Positions 34,301 to 46,600 of a stretch of DNA of 64,000 nucleotides are shown piece by piece (positions within the stretch are counted from its first letter, which is position 1; each line of letters opens with the position of its first letter). The stretch comes from Parachlorella kessleri. Taxonomy: Eukaryota > Chlorophyta > Trebouxiophyceae > Chlorellales > Chlorellaceae. Below the pieces are notes generated by a model. It was not told the DNA's origin. It worked only from the letters and a program-made list of their open reading frames with translations, and did no database searches. The position numbers and the translations under genes were made by a program. Location: NCBI GenBank assembly GCA_001598975.1, contig BBXU01000549.1, forward strand, positions 19,307 through 83,306, in the 5' to 3' direction.

Positions 34301-35834
34301 GTCAGGAGAAACCTGTTCAAGCAGCACGTCACTTGCTACCATTTCCCAACCTGGGGCATGCATTGGACCTGCAGACGATTTTGATCAACCTCGCCATCGT
34401 CCACAACCCGGCCCTGCTAAAGCACCTCTACCTGGCAAGCGGGGACAACCTGTCTGAGGAGCAGCGGAGGGACAAGTATGACTCCATCGTGGTGAGCTGG
34501 CGCTTTGAAGACTTCTGGCAGGCTGTGCACCGGCCAGGGGTCTTCTATTGGCGGGGGCTGCTGCCGCATCGTTCATAGTTACCATCATAGTTGCACAAGC
34601 AAAGCTGGCACCGTCCACATCGCTGGCTAGCAGAAAAGCGGGCCTTGATCTTGGCAGTAGGGGAGCTCTACCCAAACTGCGCCCAGCAACATGGCCTCGA
34701 GCGCACTGCCTTATCTGTACTTGTTCTTGTATGTAGTGCCTGAGGTGTACTGCCTGATATGTACGCCCTGCAGGCTGCCATGGACTTCACCCCCACCCAG
34801 CAGGAGCGCTATCTGGAGATGGCCAGCAGCTATGACAGCTTTGTGCAGCAAGTGCGGCAGCACAAGGCAGAGGCGTTGGCACGCATAGGGCGGGTGAGTG
34901 AGGACTGTCTATTAATGCTGTACCGGCAGGGCCCGGTTCAGTGGTCGCATGCTCACGTATTGGATGGACTGGGGCAGGCACTGTTCCTGACCTGAGACTC
35001 AACCGACAGTCTTGTTATCCTCGAGATCTGCCAAGTGCTTGAGGGCTTATATATCGCGCCATGCATAAGGAGGCTCCTCAAGGACACACGGAACAATTAT
35101 AGGAGATGGACCGCTGTGAGTTGGTGGGGGGCGACGGCCCCCTGGGCATTGCATTGGCAGCTGTTGACCTGGCTGCTGTTGGCCCTTGATGCTGTGCAGA
35201 GCGCCGTTACCAACCCGTCAGCCTCCGCCTCCCTGCGGCAGATGGTATCTGGGTATCTGGATGCCCTGGAGGGCACGCATGCGCTGAGCCACTACCCCGA
35301 CGCGGAGTTTATTGCGCTGCTGGAGCTGATGAAAGCCACATCCAAGGTGAGCTGCTGTTGTCCGACAAGGCTCTGCCTGGTGGTTTGACTGCTCAGCAAG
35401 CCAGCAGCGTGGCCGGCGGTCACGCAGCTTGCCAGCGCCATCTAGAAAGGAACGCTTGCAGGGACAATCCTAGCATCGGAAAGTGCACAAACTGCTCCTG
35501 ACAAAGTTCAGCACCACCTGAGGGGTGCCTCAAGCCCAGTCCGGTTAACTGGAAGCTTCAACCTTCTGGTCCTGATGGAACAGGGTCCAGAGATCGTCTC
35601 TTGAAATAGAGCAACTCGTTCTTTGCATGCTGGCCGCTGGTAGGTCCCGCTATATGCTGGGTGTACAGCCTTTACAAAGTTCAGCACCACCTGCACATGC
35701 AGGTATACAAGCCGATGCAGAAGGCCAAGGGCGCAGCAGCCGCATACCCCCAGTTCATAGATATACTGCATGTTGTGGAGGCACTCAGGCGGCTGCCACC
35801 ACCGGACCAGCGGAGGCAGCTGGGAGGCTCTTGA
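31356..35834 (+). CDS. Copy 6: AT-hook/bZIP-like nuclear protein, 665 aa
   Basis: Exons 31356-31955, 32219-32293, 32574-32660, 32802-33357, 33749-33833, 34078-34156, 34375-34491, 34774-34893, 35200-35346 and 35703-35834; 666 codons. The start is MSPTSLGESSLWDF; the open frame upstream to 31185 crosses the predicted leader intron and is not expected to be coding. Exon 1 has a short Gln segment and KAKGRPRAD. The hinge is ERK|RTNMRDLEERVADV. The exon 2 donor is GC (gcaaga). Exon 4 contains a small Cys cluster (CSLCSRL and YTCSCGRRL) before W-THKLPATWAFVE, seen also in copy 7 and partly in copy 5; a metal-binding role is only a guess. TGTAA at 36189 lies downstream. Confidence 0.85.
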
Positions 35835-36377
35835 CAGAACCGTACGCATGCCCCTTGGGAAATTGTTGCAGAAGCTTGGTAGAGCCGTGCTCCTATCTGG
35901 GGAAGAAAGTTTGCCTCCTGTATTGTTGTGAGATGGGAATTAACTTTCGGCTGCTAGTTGTTACTTCTCTAGTTGCTAAGACTTCTGAATCTGTCCAGCG
36001 GTGCCTGTTACCGCCCATGGAAGACTTTCCAGGGATTCATGCCTGGCGGTCTGAGATGGAGTTTGCAGTATATGGCAAACCTCGGAAATGTCCGCCCACG
36101 CAGGGAAAGGACATGCCCTGGGTGTTTGATTGTACGATGGCTTTTGGAAAGCCTTGGGATTGCGCCTGCTTCTGTATGTCCCATCCTTGTAAATTCTGTT
36201 TGGCTATTTTGTTGTGAAACCCCTGTCCTAAGGGGAAACACATCACGCTTTGTACAGCTGGCCACCAGTGCTTCTGGTCTGGTGCTATGTTTGCGATCCA
36301 TTTGTTGGACTAGTCTAGTCTAACAGCGTACCGCCACCTGGCCATGCTGCCGTGAGTCCTCCAAGTTGTTGGACTAG

Positions 36378-36470
36378 GTATTAGTATGGGTGGCAGGTAG
36401 TGCGACAGGGAGTAGAGCTGGGCTGGACTGGACTGGACTGGACGGAATGGACAATTGTCATAATATGACC
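36378..36470 (-). repeat. R1 repeat, inverted
   Basis: ATTAGTATGGGTGGCAGGTA followed by GTGCGACAGGGAGTAGAGCT, then GGGC and a TGGAC tandem run (GGACTGGACTGGACTGGACG). Confidence 0.6.
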
Positions 36471-36549
36471 GAGCCTGTTAGGAGGGATCATCCGGATGAG
36501 GGTGACGTAGATGGGTTGCAAATATTGTGCATAACGATATACAGAGTTT

Positions 36550-36890
36550 ACTGGATCAGATATCAGGCAAGACTCAGGCACATTCTACATCCAGCCCTGT
36601 CAGTCCAGCTCAACTCTCACTCCTGTTTGCACTACCTGCCACCCATACTAGTAACAGAGCTTAGCTCGGATGGCATGCGGCTACCCCAATGCCAGTTTGC
36701 CTTCGGGGCACCTTTCTCTTTGCCCAGATTTCAGGCCTTGAAATACAATCTGGTAGCAACCCTGGGGAGAGACCTATTGGATCGCAAGTCAGGTAAGACT
36801 TCAAGACATTCCGCACCCAGCCCTGTTATGACCCTCGTCAGTCCACCTCCATTCTCACTCTCTGTTTGCTCTACATGCTACACCCACTGT
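36550..36890 (+). repeat. Two R1 repeats in tandem
   Basis: Unit one (36550-36655) has ATCAGGCAAGACTCAGGCAC, CATCCAGCCCTGTCAGTCC, TTTGCACTACCTGCCACCCA and TACTAGTA. Unit two (36775-36890) has GATCGCAAGTCAGGTAAGAC, CACCCAGCCCTGTTATGACC and TTTGCTCTACATGCTACACC. With the inverted unit at 36378 they form an inverted-repeat cluster. Confidence 0.6.
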
Positions 36891-37368
36891 TGATTGCTTC
36901 CTACTGTTAAGTTGTACAGTTCACCTCCTCTGGTTGCACTATCTGTAACCGTTCATAGTCCGCAGGCTATATAGCCATATATGCTCAGGCAAGACACGCA
37001 TGCTACTTGGCTCATACAGCCTGCAGGTTAACAGAGAGAAGAAGAAGAAGAAGGAGGAGAACAAGAAGAAGACAACTCAGACTTACTGCGATCAGAGAAT
37101 AAGTCAAACCTGAAATAAAGCCAGCAGAGAGCAGGAGGAAGCGCAGCAGGCAAAGTGCTAGCTGTTGCGCGCGCGCATCGCCCCCTAGTTCAGTTCCGCT
37201 GCACCTACTCTCCCAGTGGCCTTAGCTCATCTCGGAGAAAACTGCTGGATCAGAACTCAGGCAAGCCTCAGGCGCATGTAGCAGGGCAATACCCACGGAC
37301 CGTGGGCCACGGTAACCCCTACTTATCACCGGAGCTCCTGGACAACACCTAAGCGCGTACAGCGCCTC

Positions 37369-37388
37369 CCCGCCAAAGGATTATGTAG
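37369..37388 (+). promoter_or_regulatory. Copy 7 promoter module: CCCGCCAAA plus GGATTATGTAG
   Basis: CCCGCCAAA at 37369-37377 and GGATTATGTAG at 37378-37388, identical to the copy 6 module. The start codon is about 290 bp downstream. Confidence 0.6.
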
Positions 37389-37511
37389 GCTTTTTCCACC
37401 TTTGCCTAGCGTGTTCGGGGCCCCTTTCAAGGGCCGTCCCTTCAGACATTTGATAAGACGTAGTTATTAAAGGGTTTGCGAACAGTGCTTTTGTTAGCTG
37501 AGCTGTTGCTG

Positions 37512-37657
37512 GTAAGCTGGTGGATCGCGTAAGAAGTCAGCCAGTGCCCTGGCATCAGTTCCAATTTAGAGGAGGTTGTTCTTGTATCATGTTGTACTCG
37601 CTCCACTGCTAGTGCCCGCTGGCAGCTTATTGATGAGAGCTCACTTGTTCACTGCAG
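37512..37657 (+). other. Probable 5'-leader intron of copy 7
   Basis: Donor TTGCTG|gtaagc at 37512 and acceptor ttcactgcag ending at 37657, matching copy 6. Confidence 0.55.
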
Positions 37658-37676
37658 GCGCCCTTCCTTGCTAAAT

Positions 37677-40600
37677 ATGAGCCCAACGAGCCTGGGCGAG
37701 AGCAGCCTTTGGGATTTTATGGATTACCAAGTTGAGGCCCTGGATAGATTAATGGACCCAAGCAGCTGCCGTCAGTCCTATCCTGGCTCATTGCTGCTTG
37801 GCCCGGACTTAAACCTACTGTCGGCTGACGCCCCAGCTGCATGGCTCGTAAGCGACACGGCAGCTGGCACTGAGCAGAAGCTGGTCGTGGATGACCTCTT
37901 CCAGCCCTGCACCTTCCCTGCCACTGCGACAGGCATGGGGGCTGCAGCACTGCACCCAGGGCAGCCCCTGGTCCCTGCGCTGGGTAGCGAAGCCTTTGCG
38001 GCAGCGCCTCTTAGCAGTGCCAACCTTAGCCTGGCAGGCTCAGACTCGGCTAGCCTGGGATCCGGTGGTCAAGCCATCATTTCGCCAGTACCAAGCTCCG
38101 CTGAGCATGCCGTGTTCACCAGCTTCCAGCTGCAGCAGGAACAGCCACAGCCGCCGGCAGGAGCCGTTCCTCAGCAACCACCCAAGGCCAAAGGGCGGCC
38201 GCGTGCCGACCGCTCACAGATGACAGGGAAGCAGATCAAGGCTATTGGGTATGCACGGGCACACTTTCAACGCCAGGTAGGGTGCAGAGAGTTGCCCTGC
38301 CGCGCCAGGGTACTTGTATTGCTGCCTTGCCCAGACCGAAGAAGTCTAGGTCGAAATTCCTTGAGAGTGGCCCAGCCCCTCCTGCATGCTTGCGATGCCA
38401 TGGAGTGGAAATGGTGCCTCTGACTCCTGCCCAAGGCTTGGTACCTTTCTTTAAGTCTTCTATCCCTTGGCCCCTCCATACCTCAAGGTTGCCAATGAAG
38501 AAATCAGCCCAGCATAAGTCCAGTCTTCTGAGAGCCCATGATTGCGGGCCTTCCGTGGTGTGTGCCTGCAGAGGACCAACATGCGTGATCTAGAGGAGCG
38601 TGTGGCTGACGTGAGGGCGGACCTGACGAGGGAGAGGGCGCAGCAGGCAAGGCTGGATGTGGCAGCAGACATTTGCGCTGCAGCCAGTGTGCACCAATAT
38701 TGCTGTACACTTGCAATCGCAGCAAGCTGTTTGGAAAGCGAAGGTGGAGTCTCCTCTCTGGTTTCAGCCAGAGACCAGTGCCTGCAGTGCGGTGGGAAGC
38801 ACTTTCATGGGGTATCCTTGTCATCCATTGGGTATCAGCCCACTGACTTTCGGAAGGGCGAAAGCTGGTTCCGGGATAAAGACTATCTCGCAAGCAAGCC
38901 ACGTGGCTGCTGCCTGTTTGCTCTCAGCCGGTCCAAACCCCTCACTTACCCTCCAGGTGGTGCAGGGAAACAGCCAACGGTCGATCGCGGTACGGGAGCA
39001 GCTGTTGAGCTACAAGGATGAGATGGTGGCAACCCTGGGCGGGCATGGGCAGGTGGGCTGTGAGGCCCACCCATTGCATACTATTGTTACTGGTGGCAGG
39101 TAGAGGAACAAAGAGGTGTGACCGAACAGGTCTGCCCGCAAGTATGCTCCTGGGTCGTGCCGTTCCTCTGATGTTATGTTTGACAGCTGCTGAACACATG
39201 CCGGAGAACAGTCACTACGGTAGTAGCCGCGGCGCAATCCGTGGTATGCCAATATGTTATCCCGGACCCATGTCCGCTCATATGAATTGTTGCTTCCCTG
39301 CAGGGAGCTCAGGCGGAGTCGGCGCCCGGCGATGCCACCCCTTTCGACCACCAGTCCTGGCCCAGCAGTGCCGGCAGCCTTGCGGTGGCCCGGCCTCCCC
39401 TGGCGGCATTGCCAATGGCAGCAGGCAACGCAGAGCTCAGGCAGCCGGGCCAGCTTGACCGGGGCAAGGGGACGGCCGCTGGTGCAACCTCCAGTGCCGG
39501 GTGCAGCCTCTGCAGGCGCCTCAGCAGCGTCAGCATCTATAACTACACCTGCAGCTGCGGGCGGCGCCTTGGGCCTGGACCCCTTCCGGGCCCCACCACG
39601 CTCGCCAGCCTGCCGGAAGCCAGCTGGACGCTCAAGCACCCGGCCACTTGGGCCTTTGTGGAGGATGTCAGGGTGGCGCAGCTGCCAAGGCTGCTGCAAC
39701 CGGGGCCAGACGGCAAGGTGGCGGTGTGCCTGTCGTCGAACTACCCAGTTGATGCGCACACCGAGCAGGCGCATGAGGGGCTGCAGCGGATACCGGACAG
39801 CTACTGGGATTACCTGACCATGAACGGGCTGGACGATCTCAGCGCCTACTGTGCCGCAGGTGGGGTGCCATTGGGGCGCCAGCTCCTCATGCATTGTTGA
39901 CCGTGTGGGATGTGGAGGCTTCCGCACGTAGTACGGATGACAGACTGGGAGGCATAAGCCTCTTGTACGTACCTCAGGAGCGGAAGGGCGTGAGGGAGGG
40001 GGAAATGTGCCTGGAACAGCCAGTGGCCCACATGTCTTTCTCAGTGAGCCAAGCACTAACCCAGCCAGCTAGCTGTGGTCATTCCCTGTGACTGAGCACG
40101 GTGCATATGCTGTACCGCTGTGGACCATCTGCATGTTGGCACAATTCCAGCAAAGCCAAGGATGGCCCCTTCCCCAGCCATGCATCTCCCAATGTCAGTC
40201 TCAGCAGGGTAGGCATGCCTATCTGAAATATACCCACCTTTCTGCGCCGCTGCAGCCAGCGCTGCTGTGGTGAGTGAGGTTGTGAACATGGAGTGTCACG
40301 ACATAGTGGAGGCCTGGCGAGACTATGCCCTGGTGGCCAGGTGGGTGGACGCTTGTTGCTGAACTCACTGTTGTTGTGCTGTCAGCATGGGCCTGCGTTA
40401 GCACTTGTGGTAGCGGCGCAAGCTGCCAGCTGGCACGTCTGCATGCTATGGCATGGTGGTGTCTAGCAGGGTGGGGGCTGGTGGCTGCCCCGAGATTATT
40501 TAATGATTCGGGCATCTGTGTCTGGCCAGGGTAAGGACTGTATCGCCTACATGTCGGGCGAAGACAAGGCCCTCCCACCGCATCATGTGCAGGGAGGCTG

Positions 40601-42360
40601 TCGCCGAGCATGACGTAACCAGGAATGACGCGAAGGCGCTGGCCCGGGTCAACCCCCAGATGGAGAGGCTGGTAAGTGCTGCTCCGGCTTTGCCATTGGC
40701 AAGAGGTTGGAAGGAGAGATTTAGCAGAGGTTGGTGGCAGCCGCCACGCTGCTGTCTGACCCCTTATTGTCACCTGCATTCCATCTGAATTACCCTGAGT
40801 TGTCATGATATCGTGCATCAGGGGCCAAAGTCTGCATACTTTGTACCAAAGGCCGCGTTGCTAAGGACAGGATGGCTTCATGGGAAGTCTGTCCAAGCAG
40901 CACGTCCCTAGCTTACCATGCCCTAACCGGGCATATACATTGGACGTGCAGACGATTTTGATCTACCTTGCCATAGTCCACAATCCAGCCCTGCTTAAGC
41001 ACCTCTACCTATCAAGCGGGGACAACCTGTCAGACGAGCAGCGGAGGGACAAGTATGATGCTGTTGTGGTGAGCGCGGCTGGGCCTCACTTTGCGAGACT
41101 GTACAATGCAAGCTCAAAACCAGAACATTGCTGTAAGGCGCCAATGTTGTGAGCTGGCGCTTGGTGGACTGCATAGCAGGCTTTGCATCTTCCAGGGGCT
41201 ATTTCATGTGTATGGCTGCTACCGCGCCATCCAAGTTTCACTGGTGGAGTGACCAGGATGCGCAAGCAAAGCTGGCCTGCCCGTACGCTTCCCATGTCGC
41301 TACCGAGCAGATAGCGGACCCTAACCTCAGTAGTAGGGGAGCCTGCCTAAGCTGGGCCCGGCAGCATGGCTGCAAGTGCACTGCCTTGGTTGTACTTGTA
41401 TGTAGTGCCTGATGCGTACTGACTTACAGGTACCGCCTGCAGGCCGCCATGGACCTCACTCCCTCCCAGCAGGAGCGCTACTTGGAGATGGCCAGCAGCT
41501 ACGACAGCTTTGTGCAGCAAGTGCGGCAGCACAAGGCGGAGGCGCTGGCACGCATCGGGAGGGTGAGTGAGGGCTTGCCTTTCGTGCAGCACCGGCGGGC
41601 CCGTTTCACTATCGCATGCTTGCAATTTTGATGGGCTGCCCATATCTACTCGGTAGGCTCTGTTCCCCGTGTTGAGAAGAAAGTGAGTTGACTGACTACC
41701 ATTGCGATCTTTGAGAGAGCACTTGTGGGCATGCATAGTGCCGCAGACCTAGTGCTATGCATTGAGAGGCTCCGTGGCAAGCTTGAGGCCTCACAACGTA
41801 CGAGGTACAGAAATTAGACCGCTGTGAGTGGCTTGAGGACAACAACGCGGGAGGACATCGCCTGAGGAAAAGTTGACCTGGCTGCGGCGGGCCGTTCATG
41901 CTGTGCAGAGCACCATCAACAGCCCGTCAGCCTCCGCCTCCCTGCGGCAGATGGTATCAGGGTATCTGGATGCCCTGGAGGGCACGCACGAGCTGAGCCA
42001 CTACCCGGACGCGGAGTTCATCGCGCTGCTGGAGCTGATGAAAGTCACAGCCAGGGTAAGCTGCTATTGTTCCAAGGGCTACCTAGTGGCTTGGCATACC
42101 AGCAGCGTGGCCGAAATAGCTTACCAGCCCGGTGCAGTGTGGAACGCTTGTAGGGGGCACTCCTAGTGTCGGGATGTGCACAAACCTCTGCTGACGAAAA
42201 TATTTTGCGCTACATGCACATGCAGGTCTACAAGCCGCTGCAGAAGGCCAGGGGTGCAGCAGCCGCATACCCCCAGTTCATAGATATACTGCACGTTGTG
42301 GAGGCACTCAGGCGGCTGCCGTCACCGGACCAGCGGAGGCGGCAGCTGGGAGCGGCGTGA
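37677..42360 (+). CDS. Copy 7: AT-hook/bZIP-like nuclear protein, 666 aa
   Basis: Exons 37677-38276, 38572-38646, 38966-39052, 39304-39859, 40256-40340, 40593-40671, 40952-41068, 41443-41562, 41909-42055 and 42226-42360; 667 codons. Nearly the twin of copy 6, with the same lengths for exons 1-9. It shares the KAKGRPRAD AT-hook core and the Cys cluster of exon 4. Differences may affect function: the basic segment ends QRQ rather than ERK at the exon 1/2 junction, and exon 3 has VREQLL where sisters have VLEQLL, placing Arg at a hydrophobic coiled-coil position. The exon 2 donor is GC (gcaagg). All frames are open, so this is an intact but possibly drifting duplicate. Confidence 0.85.
40741..40790 (+). 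repeat. Partial R2 repeat in intron 6 of copy 7
   Basis: CCGCCACGCTGCTGTCTGAC, CCCTTATTGTCACCTGCATT and CCATCTGAATT match the 3' half of the R2 unit at 43200-43302. Confidence 0.5.
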
Positions 42361-43039
42361 CAGATCCGTGCTCCCTTCTGAACATGGTGCCTTCTTTATT
42401 GTCGAGAGACGGGGTTCAACTCAGGCCTGTTGGTCATTCCATTGGAGTTCCTAGCTGTTTTGATTGTGTACAGCGGTGCCTGTGACCGCGATAGGAGAGT
42501 TTTGAGGTGGTGATGCCTGGCTGTCTGAGGTGGGGTTTGCATCACGGTAAACCTTTGAAATGTCCGCCCTTGCGCAAATCACTTGTTCTGGGTGTTTGAT
42601 TGTGCGATGGCTTCTGGAACGCCTTCATCAAAGGTGTCTCGCCTGCTCCTGTATGTCCCATCCTTGTACATTAGTTTGGCTGTTTCTTTGTGAGAGCCGT
42701 TACCTTCATTAGGGACTCTCCCCGGGAGGAAGCATAGCACGCATTGCACAGCTGGCCACATTCTGGTCTGGTGCTATGTTTGTGATCCAATTGTTGACCA
42801 AGTACTGTCATAATATGATCGTGCTTGTTAGGAGGGATGAGGGTGACGTAATTGGGTTAAAAACATTGTTGATGAAGATGTATATAATAAAATGAGCCTG
42901 TGAGTGCTAGCGGCTAGCCCCGGGCTGGGGCCCAATGCCGGTGCGACTTGGCCTTTCGGGCCACCTTTCTCTTTTCCCATATCTCAAGCCTCAATATACT
43001 ATATGTAGTACACCCTAAAAGCAACCCTGGGGAAAAACC

Positions 43040-43135
43040 TGCTGGAATATAAGGAAGACATGTTTGAGTGCATAACTGCATCCAGCCCCGTCATTAAAGC
43101 TCGCCTCTCACTGTCTGTTGCACTGCCTGCTACGT
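43040..43135 (+). repeat. Degraded R1 repeat
   Basis: GTGCATAACTGCATCCAGCC, CCGTCATTAAAGCTCGCC, CTCTCACTGTCTGTTGCACT and GCCTGCTACG follow the R1 order with substitutions. Confidence 0.45.
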
Positions 43136-43199
43136 TCACCAAATTTTCTTTGAACTCTGCACGTACACTGGTGTCTGCACTGGTACCTCCCTGGCTTTC

Positions 43200-43302
43200 G
43201 TCCTTCCCGCTTGTTTCCCTACCCTCTACTCTGCTGATTGACGCAGCTGACACCAGCCAAACTGCTGTCTGACCCCTTATTGTCACGTGCAATCCATCTT
43301 GA
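43200..43302 (+). repeat. Dispersed repeat R2
   Basis: CTCTGCTGATTGACGCAGCT, GACACCAGCCAAACTGCTGT, CTGACCCCTTATTGTCACGT and GCAATCCATC. One of the two fullest R2 units in the window. Confidence 0.55.
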
Positions 43303-43534
43303 ATTCTCTTTGGCGGCTGGTAGCCCGTCACCAGCCGTCAGGCCCCGACCCTCAAGGCTTGCAGCCAACCCCATTTGTACTGTTACCTCTCTATCACGCA
43401 AAGGCACCACTTGTAATTCTTGCTCTTCAACAGCAAAAGATTTGGTGGAAGGTCAAGTACCCGCAGCACCATGCCATGAAGGCCTCCCTCGCGCCCAACT
43501 CGCGCTTGCGGGTCAAGGCCATGAGTCATGGCCT

Positions 43535-43545
43535 GGATTATTTAT
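43535..43545 (+). promoter_or_regulatory. Copy 8 promoter element GGATTATTTAT, no CCCGCC
   Basis: GGATTATTTAT at 43535-43545 is present, but the usual CCCGCC/GGCGGG partner is not seen nearby. The start codon is only about 100 bp downstream, and no leader intron is evident. This copy therefore differs from all others in its 5' layout. Confidence 0.5.
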
Positions 43546-43646
43546 CGAGCAGGACGGATTGCTCTATCAAATATCATATGCAAGTACCGCTCAGTTTATT
43601 GCAAGGACTTAGAAAGAAGGTCACAGGTGCCGCGTTGTCGCCGCTC

Positions 43647-46600
43647 ATGACGCTGGCGGAGGGCAGGCTTTGGGAGGAGCACGAGTTTGGCTTACTGGAG
43701 CCCGTAGAAAGCTTGTTTGATGTGGACGGGTTCCTACAACCCTACGAGAGCTCCCTGCTACTGGAGCGGGACCTGCTGCCGGCCGATGGCACAGCTAGTT
43801 GGCTAGTTGGCAACTTGGTAGCCGATGACGACGACAGGCTGCAGTGGGGTGGCACTTGTCAGCCCCCCAATGGCTCCTCAGCCTTGCCAAGTCTGGTGCC
43901 TGGACCCCTGCCGGAAGCAGCGCAGCCAATCGCTCTACCTCCTGGGTGGGGCAGCGCCGCGCCGGCGGCAACCGCAGCTAGCAGCGACTGGGGTAACTTG
44001 ACAGTACTGCCAAGTTGTGGCAGATCCGATAGCGAGGGAAACAACCAAGCTCTGCTTGCCCCTTCGCTGAGTGCACTGCTGACCCCCACCTATACCAGCC
44101 TTCAGCAGCAGCAACCGGAGGCAGTAGAGGGGAAGGAGCAGCCGGCGCCCCATTCAATGCAGGCGCTGCAAGAGGTGCAGCAGGGACAGCAGCAGCCGAG
44201 ACGAAGGGGGCGGCCGCGCGCCGACCGCTCGCATATGACGCGTCAGCAGCTGAGGGCCATCGGGCACGCACAGGCGCACGCTCAGCGCAAGGTGCGGTGT
44301 TGCAGCTGTCATGTCGCTGGCTCCTTACACCAGCTGAGTGTGAAGGCTGGCAGGCATCGCTGACGGAGATAACCGGCTTGTGTGATTAGCACTGCTCATG
44401 CGCCTCAGCATAGTAGGGAGAGAATTACTGGCTCAGAACTCAGGCAAGACTCAGGCTCATTCTGCATCCAGCCCTGCCCGTCCAGTCCAGCCCAGCTCTA
44501 CTCCCTGTTTGCACTACCTGCCACCCATGCTAATAGTAGCTTGCCTGTTTGTCAGGGCTGCCCTTAGTTATGGGTGGCCCAACATACAGAGTGTCTCTGC
44601 AGGTCCTTAACAAAAGGTACACAGGGACCTTGCACATTGTGACTGTGGTTAACACCACCATTTGGTCAGGCTGAATGTATCTGCTGCATGCCATGTCCTG
44701 CAACTAACAGCTGTTTACACCCGCAGAACAGGAGCCACCAGGTGCAGAGGAAGCTCCAAACATATCACACACACTACCATTTCCCAGAATTCTTTGCTAG
44801 GCGATGCAGGGCTCCTATGTGCCTGAAAAAGATTCCGTGGTGCCCCAACTACTTGCAGAAGAGCCACATGCATGACCTAGAGGAGCGGGTGGCTGATGTG
44901 AGGGCGGAGCTGGAGAGGGAGAGGGCGCAGCAGGCAAGTCATGACCACCAGCTGCTTGTGACGTAACAGGCTGCTGTTAGGCCTTATATACCTCGAACTG
45001 GCAGAGGATTCAGTATATTCGTATCTTCGCAGGGCCTCTGCGCTCAGCCATGGTGATTGCATGTGCTGCGTGATGCCAGCCTCTTGGTGATAAACTCTTT
45101 GCTATTAGTCGGTCAGGCCAGGCCCTGCTGTTTCTGCAGGTGGGCGCCCAGCGGGCGGTAGCAGCACTGGAGCGGCTTTTGGGGTACAGAGACGAAATGG
45201 TGGCGGCTCTGAGGGAGCATATTCAGGTGGGTGGTGCTTGTGGGTGGAAGTGAGGGAACGGTCGGAGCAAATGCATGGATGGTGAATCTGCTGGACTGTC
45301 GCCTCGTCGTCCTGACCCCAAAAATGGGCTGCATATAGGGCCTGCTTAACACCATCCGAGGCCATTTCAAGTGGGAATCTGAGTACACACGCTTTGGGGT
45401 TGCAGGCGACAGGCACATCATTAGCACCGGCCACCAGCGTCAGCCCCATCAACCCAAATCAAGCTTGCAGCAGCAGCAGCTCTGCTCTTGGCATGGCTCC
45501 ACCTCTGGGTAGCTCTGCCTGCCCATTGGGCCCAAGCTCCCTCCTCAGCCTAAGCTTGCGCTCCGTCCCACCTGGGGACTGCTGGGCGAACAAGCTGCCA
45601 GCCACTTGGAAATTCATCCAGGGCGCACAGCATGTGCAGCTGCCAGCGCGAGCACAGGCATTCGAGGCGGCGGCGGATGCACCGGCATGGTTGCTAGTCA
45701 GCTTGCGGAACAAGGGGCAGCTGAAGCAGAGGGGCGAGCAGGGTGTGGTGGAGTGCTTCCCACTGAACAGATGGGAGCACCGGTCGGACTTCTACAGGGT
45801 CATCTCAGACTCAGGTAAACATGGTAAAGTAAACATGCTGGGGAAGGTATCATTTTGAGCCCTAGATGTGAAATCGGCGATGGAAGTACGGCTTCCTGGC
45901 TGCTGCTCATGCCATCCGTAGGCGTTGCTTTCTGCATTCCTACAGCAGCGAAGCTTGCTGTGGGGATACACACCAGCTAGATGCTAGCCATGCATTCCCA
46001 TCAGCGCAAGCTTCAGCGGTGGGCGAGGCTGCAGACCATGATCGCACACGCTTGATGCACACCACAGCACTCTTGCATGGACGCTTGCCCCCCCCTGCAG
46101 CCAGCAGGGCCGTGGTGGTGGAGGTGAGGAGCGTGAACCCCTGGGACATCGTAGAGGGGTGGAGAGAGTACGCGAGGGAGGCCAGGTGGGGTTGATTAAA
46201 GAGGACTGCCCTGCTGGCAGCCAGTAATGGCTGACAAACTTGGTGGAGACAACCATGACTCCTGTGATACAAGACGCTACTGTATGAACCCATGGCGCCT
46301 GCAAGTGCAGGGCCCGGCGCTTATGAGTAGCTCCTCACTAGAACAAGACTTGGCGCTCAGGCTCTGTCTGCTGCAGCATGGAACAAACACTGCGCTGAGA
46401 TAGCAGTTGCCAGAGCAAGTGGGTTGGACTGAGCATCCTGATGCAACTGACGGGAGCACGCCTGAGGCCCTTGGCTGGTAGTTTTCGCAGGGAGGTGCTT
46501 GCTGAGTTTGAGGAAACGAAGGATGAGGAGCAGGCGGTTTCAAAGCTCAAGCCCCGTATGAAGAGGCTGGTAGGTGCTTGCGGGCCTTGCAAGAAGATAT

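Larger units (their letters stand above)
35835..37368. other. Intergenic spacer between copies 6 and 7
   Basis: The first 0.5 kb (35850-36330) is duplicated after copy 7 (42375-42800). The rest has R1 units in both orientations, a purine-rich AAG/GAA tract at about 37030-37075 and the upstream region of copy 7. No coding exon seen. Confidence 0.55.
42361..43534. other. Intergenic spacer between copies 7 and 8
   Basis: Contains the downstream segment duplicated from copy 6 (42375-42800), a degraded R1 unit (43040-43135) and a full R2 unit (43200-43302). A long open frame (from 43287, continuous with copy 8 exon 1) crosses the promoter module and is probably not coding upstream of it. Confidence 0.5.

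Noticed and set aside
37125..37155. GAGGAAGCGCAGCAGGCAAAG resembling the end of exon 2 (parted here only by drift)
   Set aside because: The match is short, within a purine-rich low-complexity tract, and without an acceptor or frame.
42998..43331. Open frame on the - strand before copy 8
   Set aside because: It overlaps R1 and R2 repeats and has no recognisable domain.
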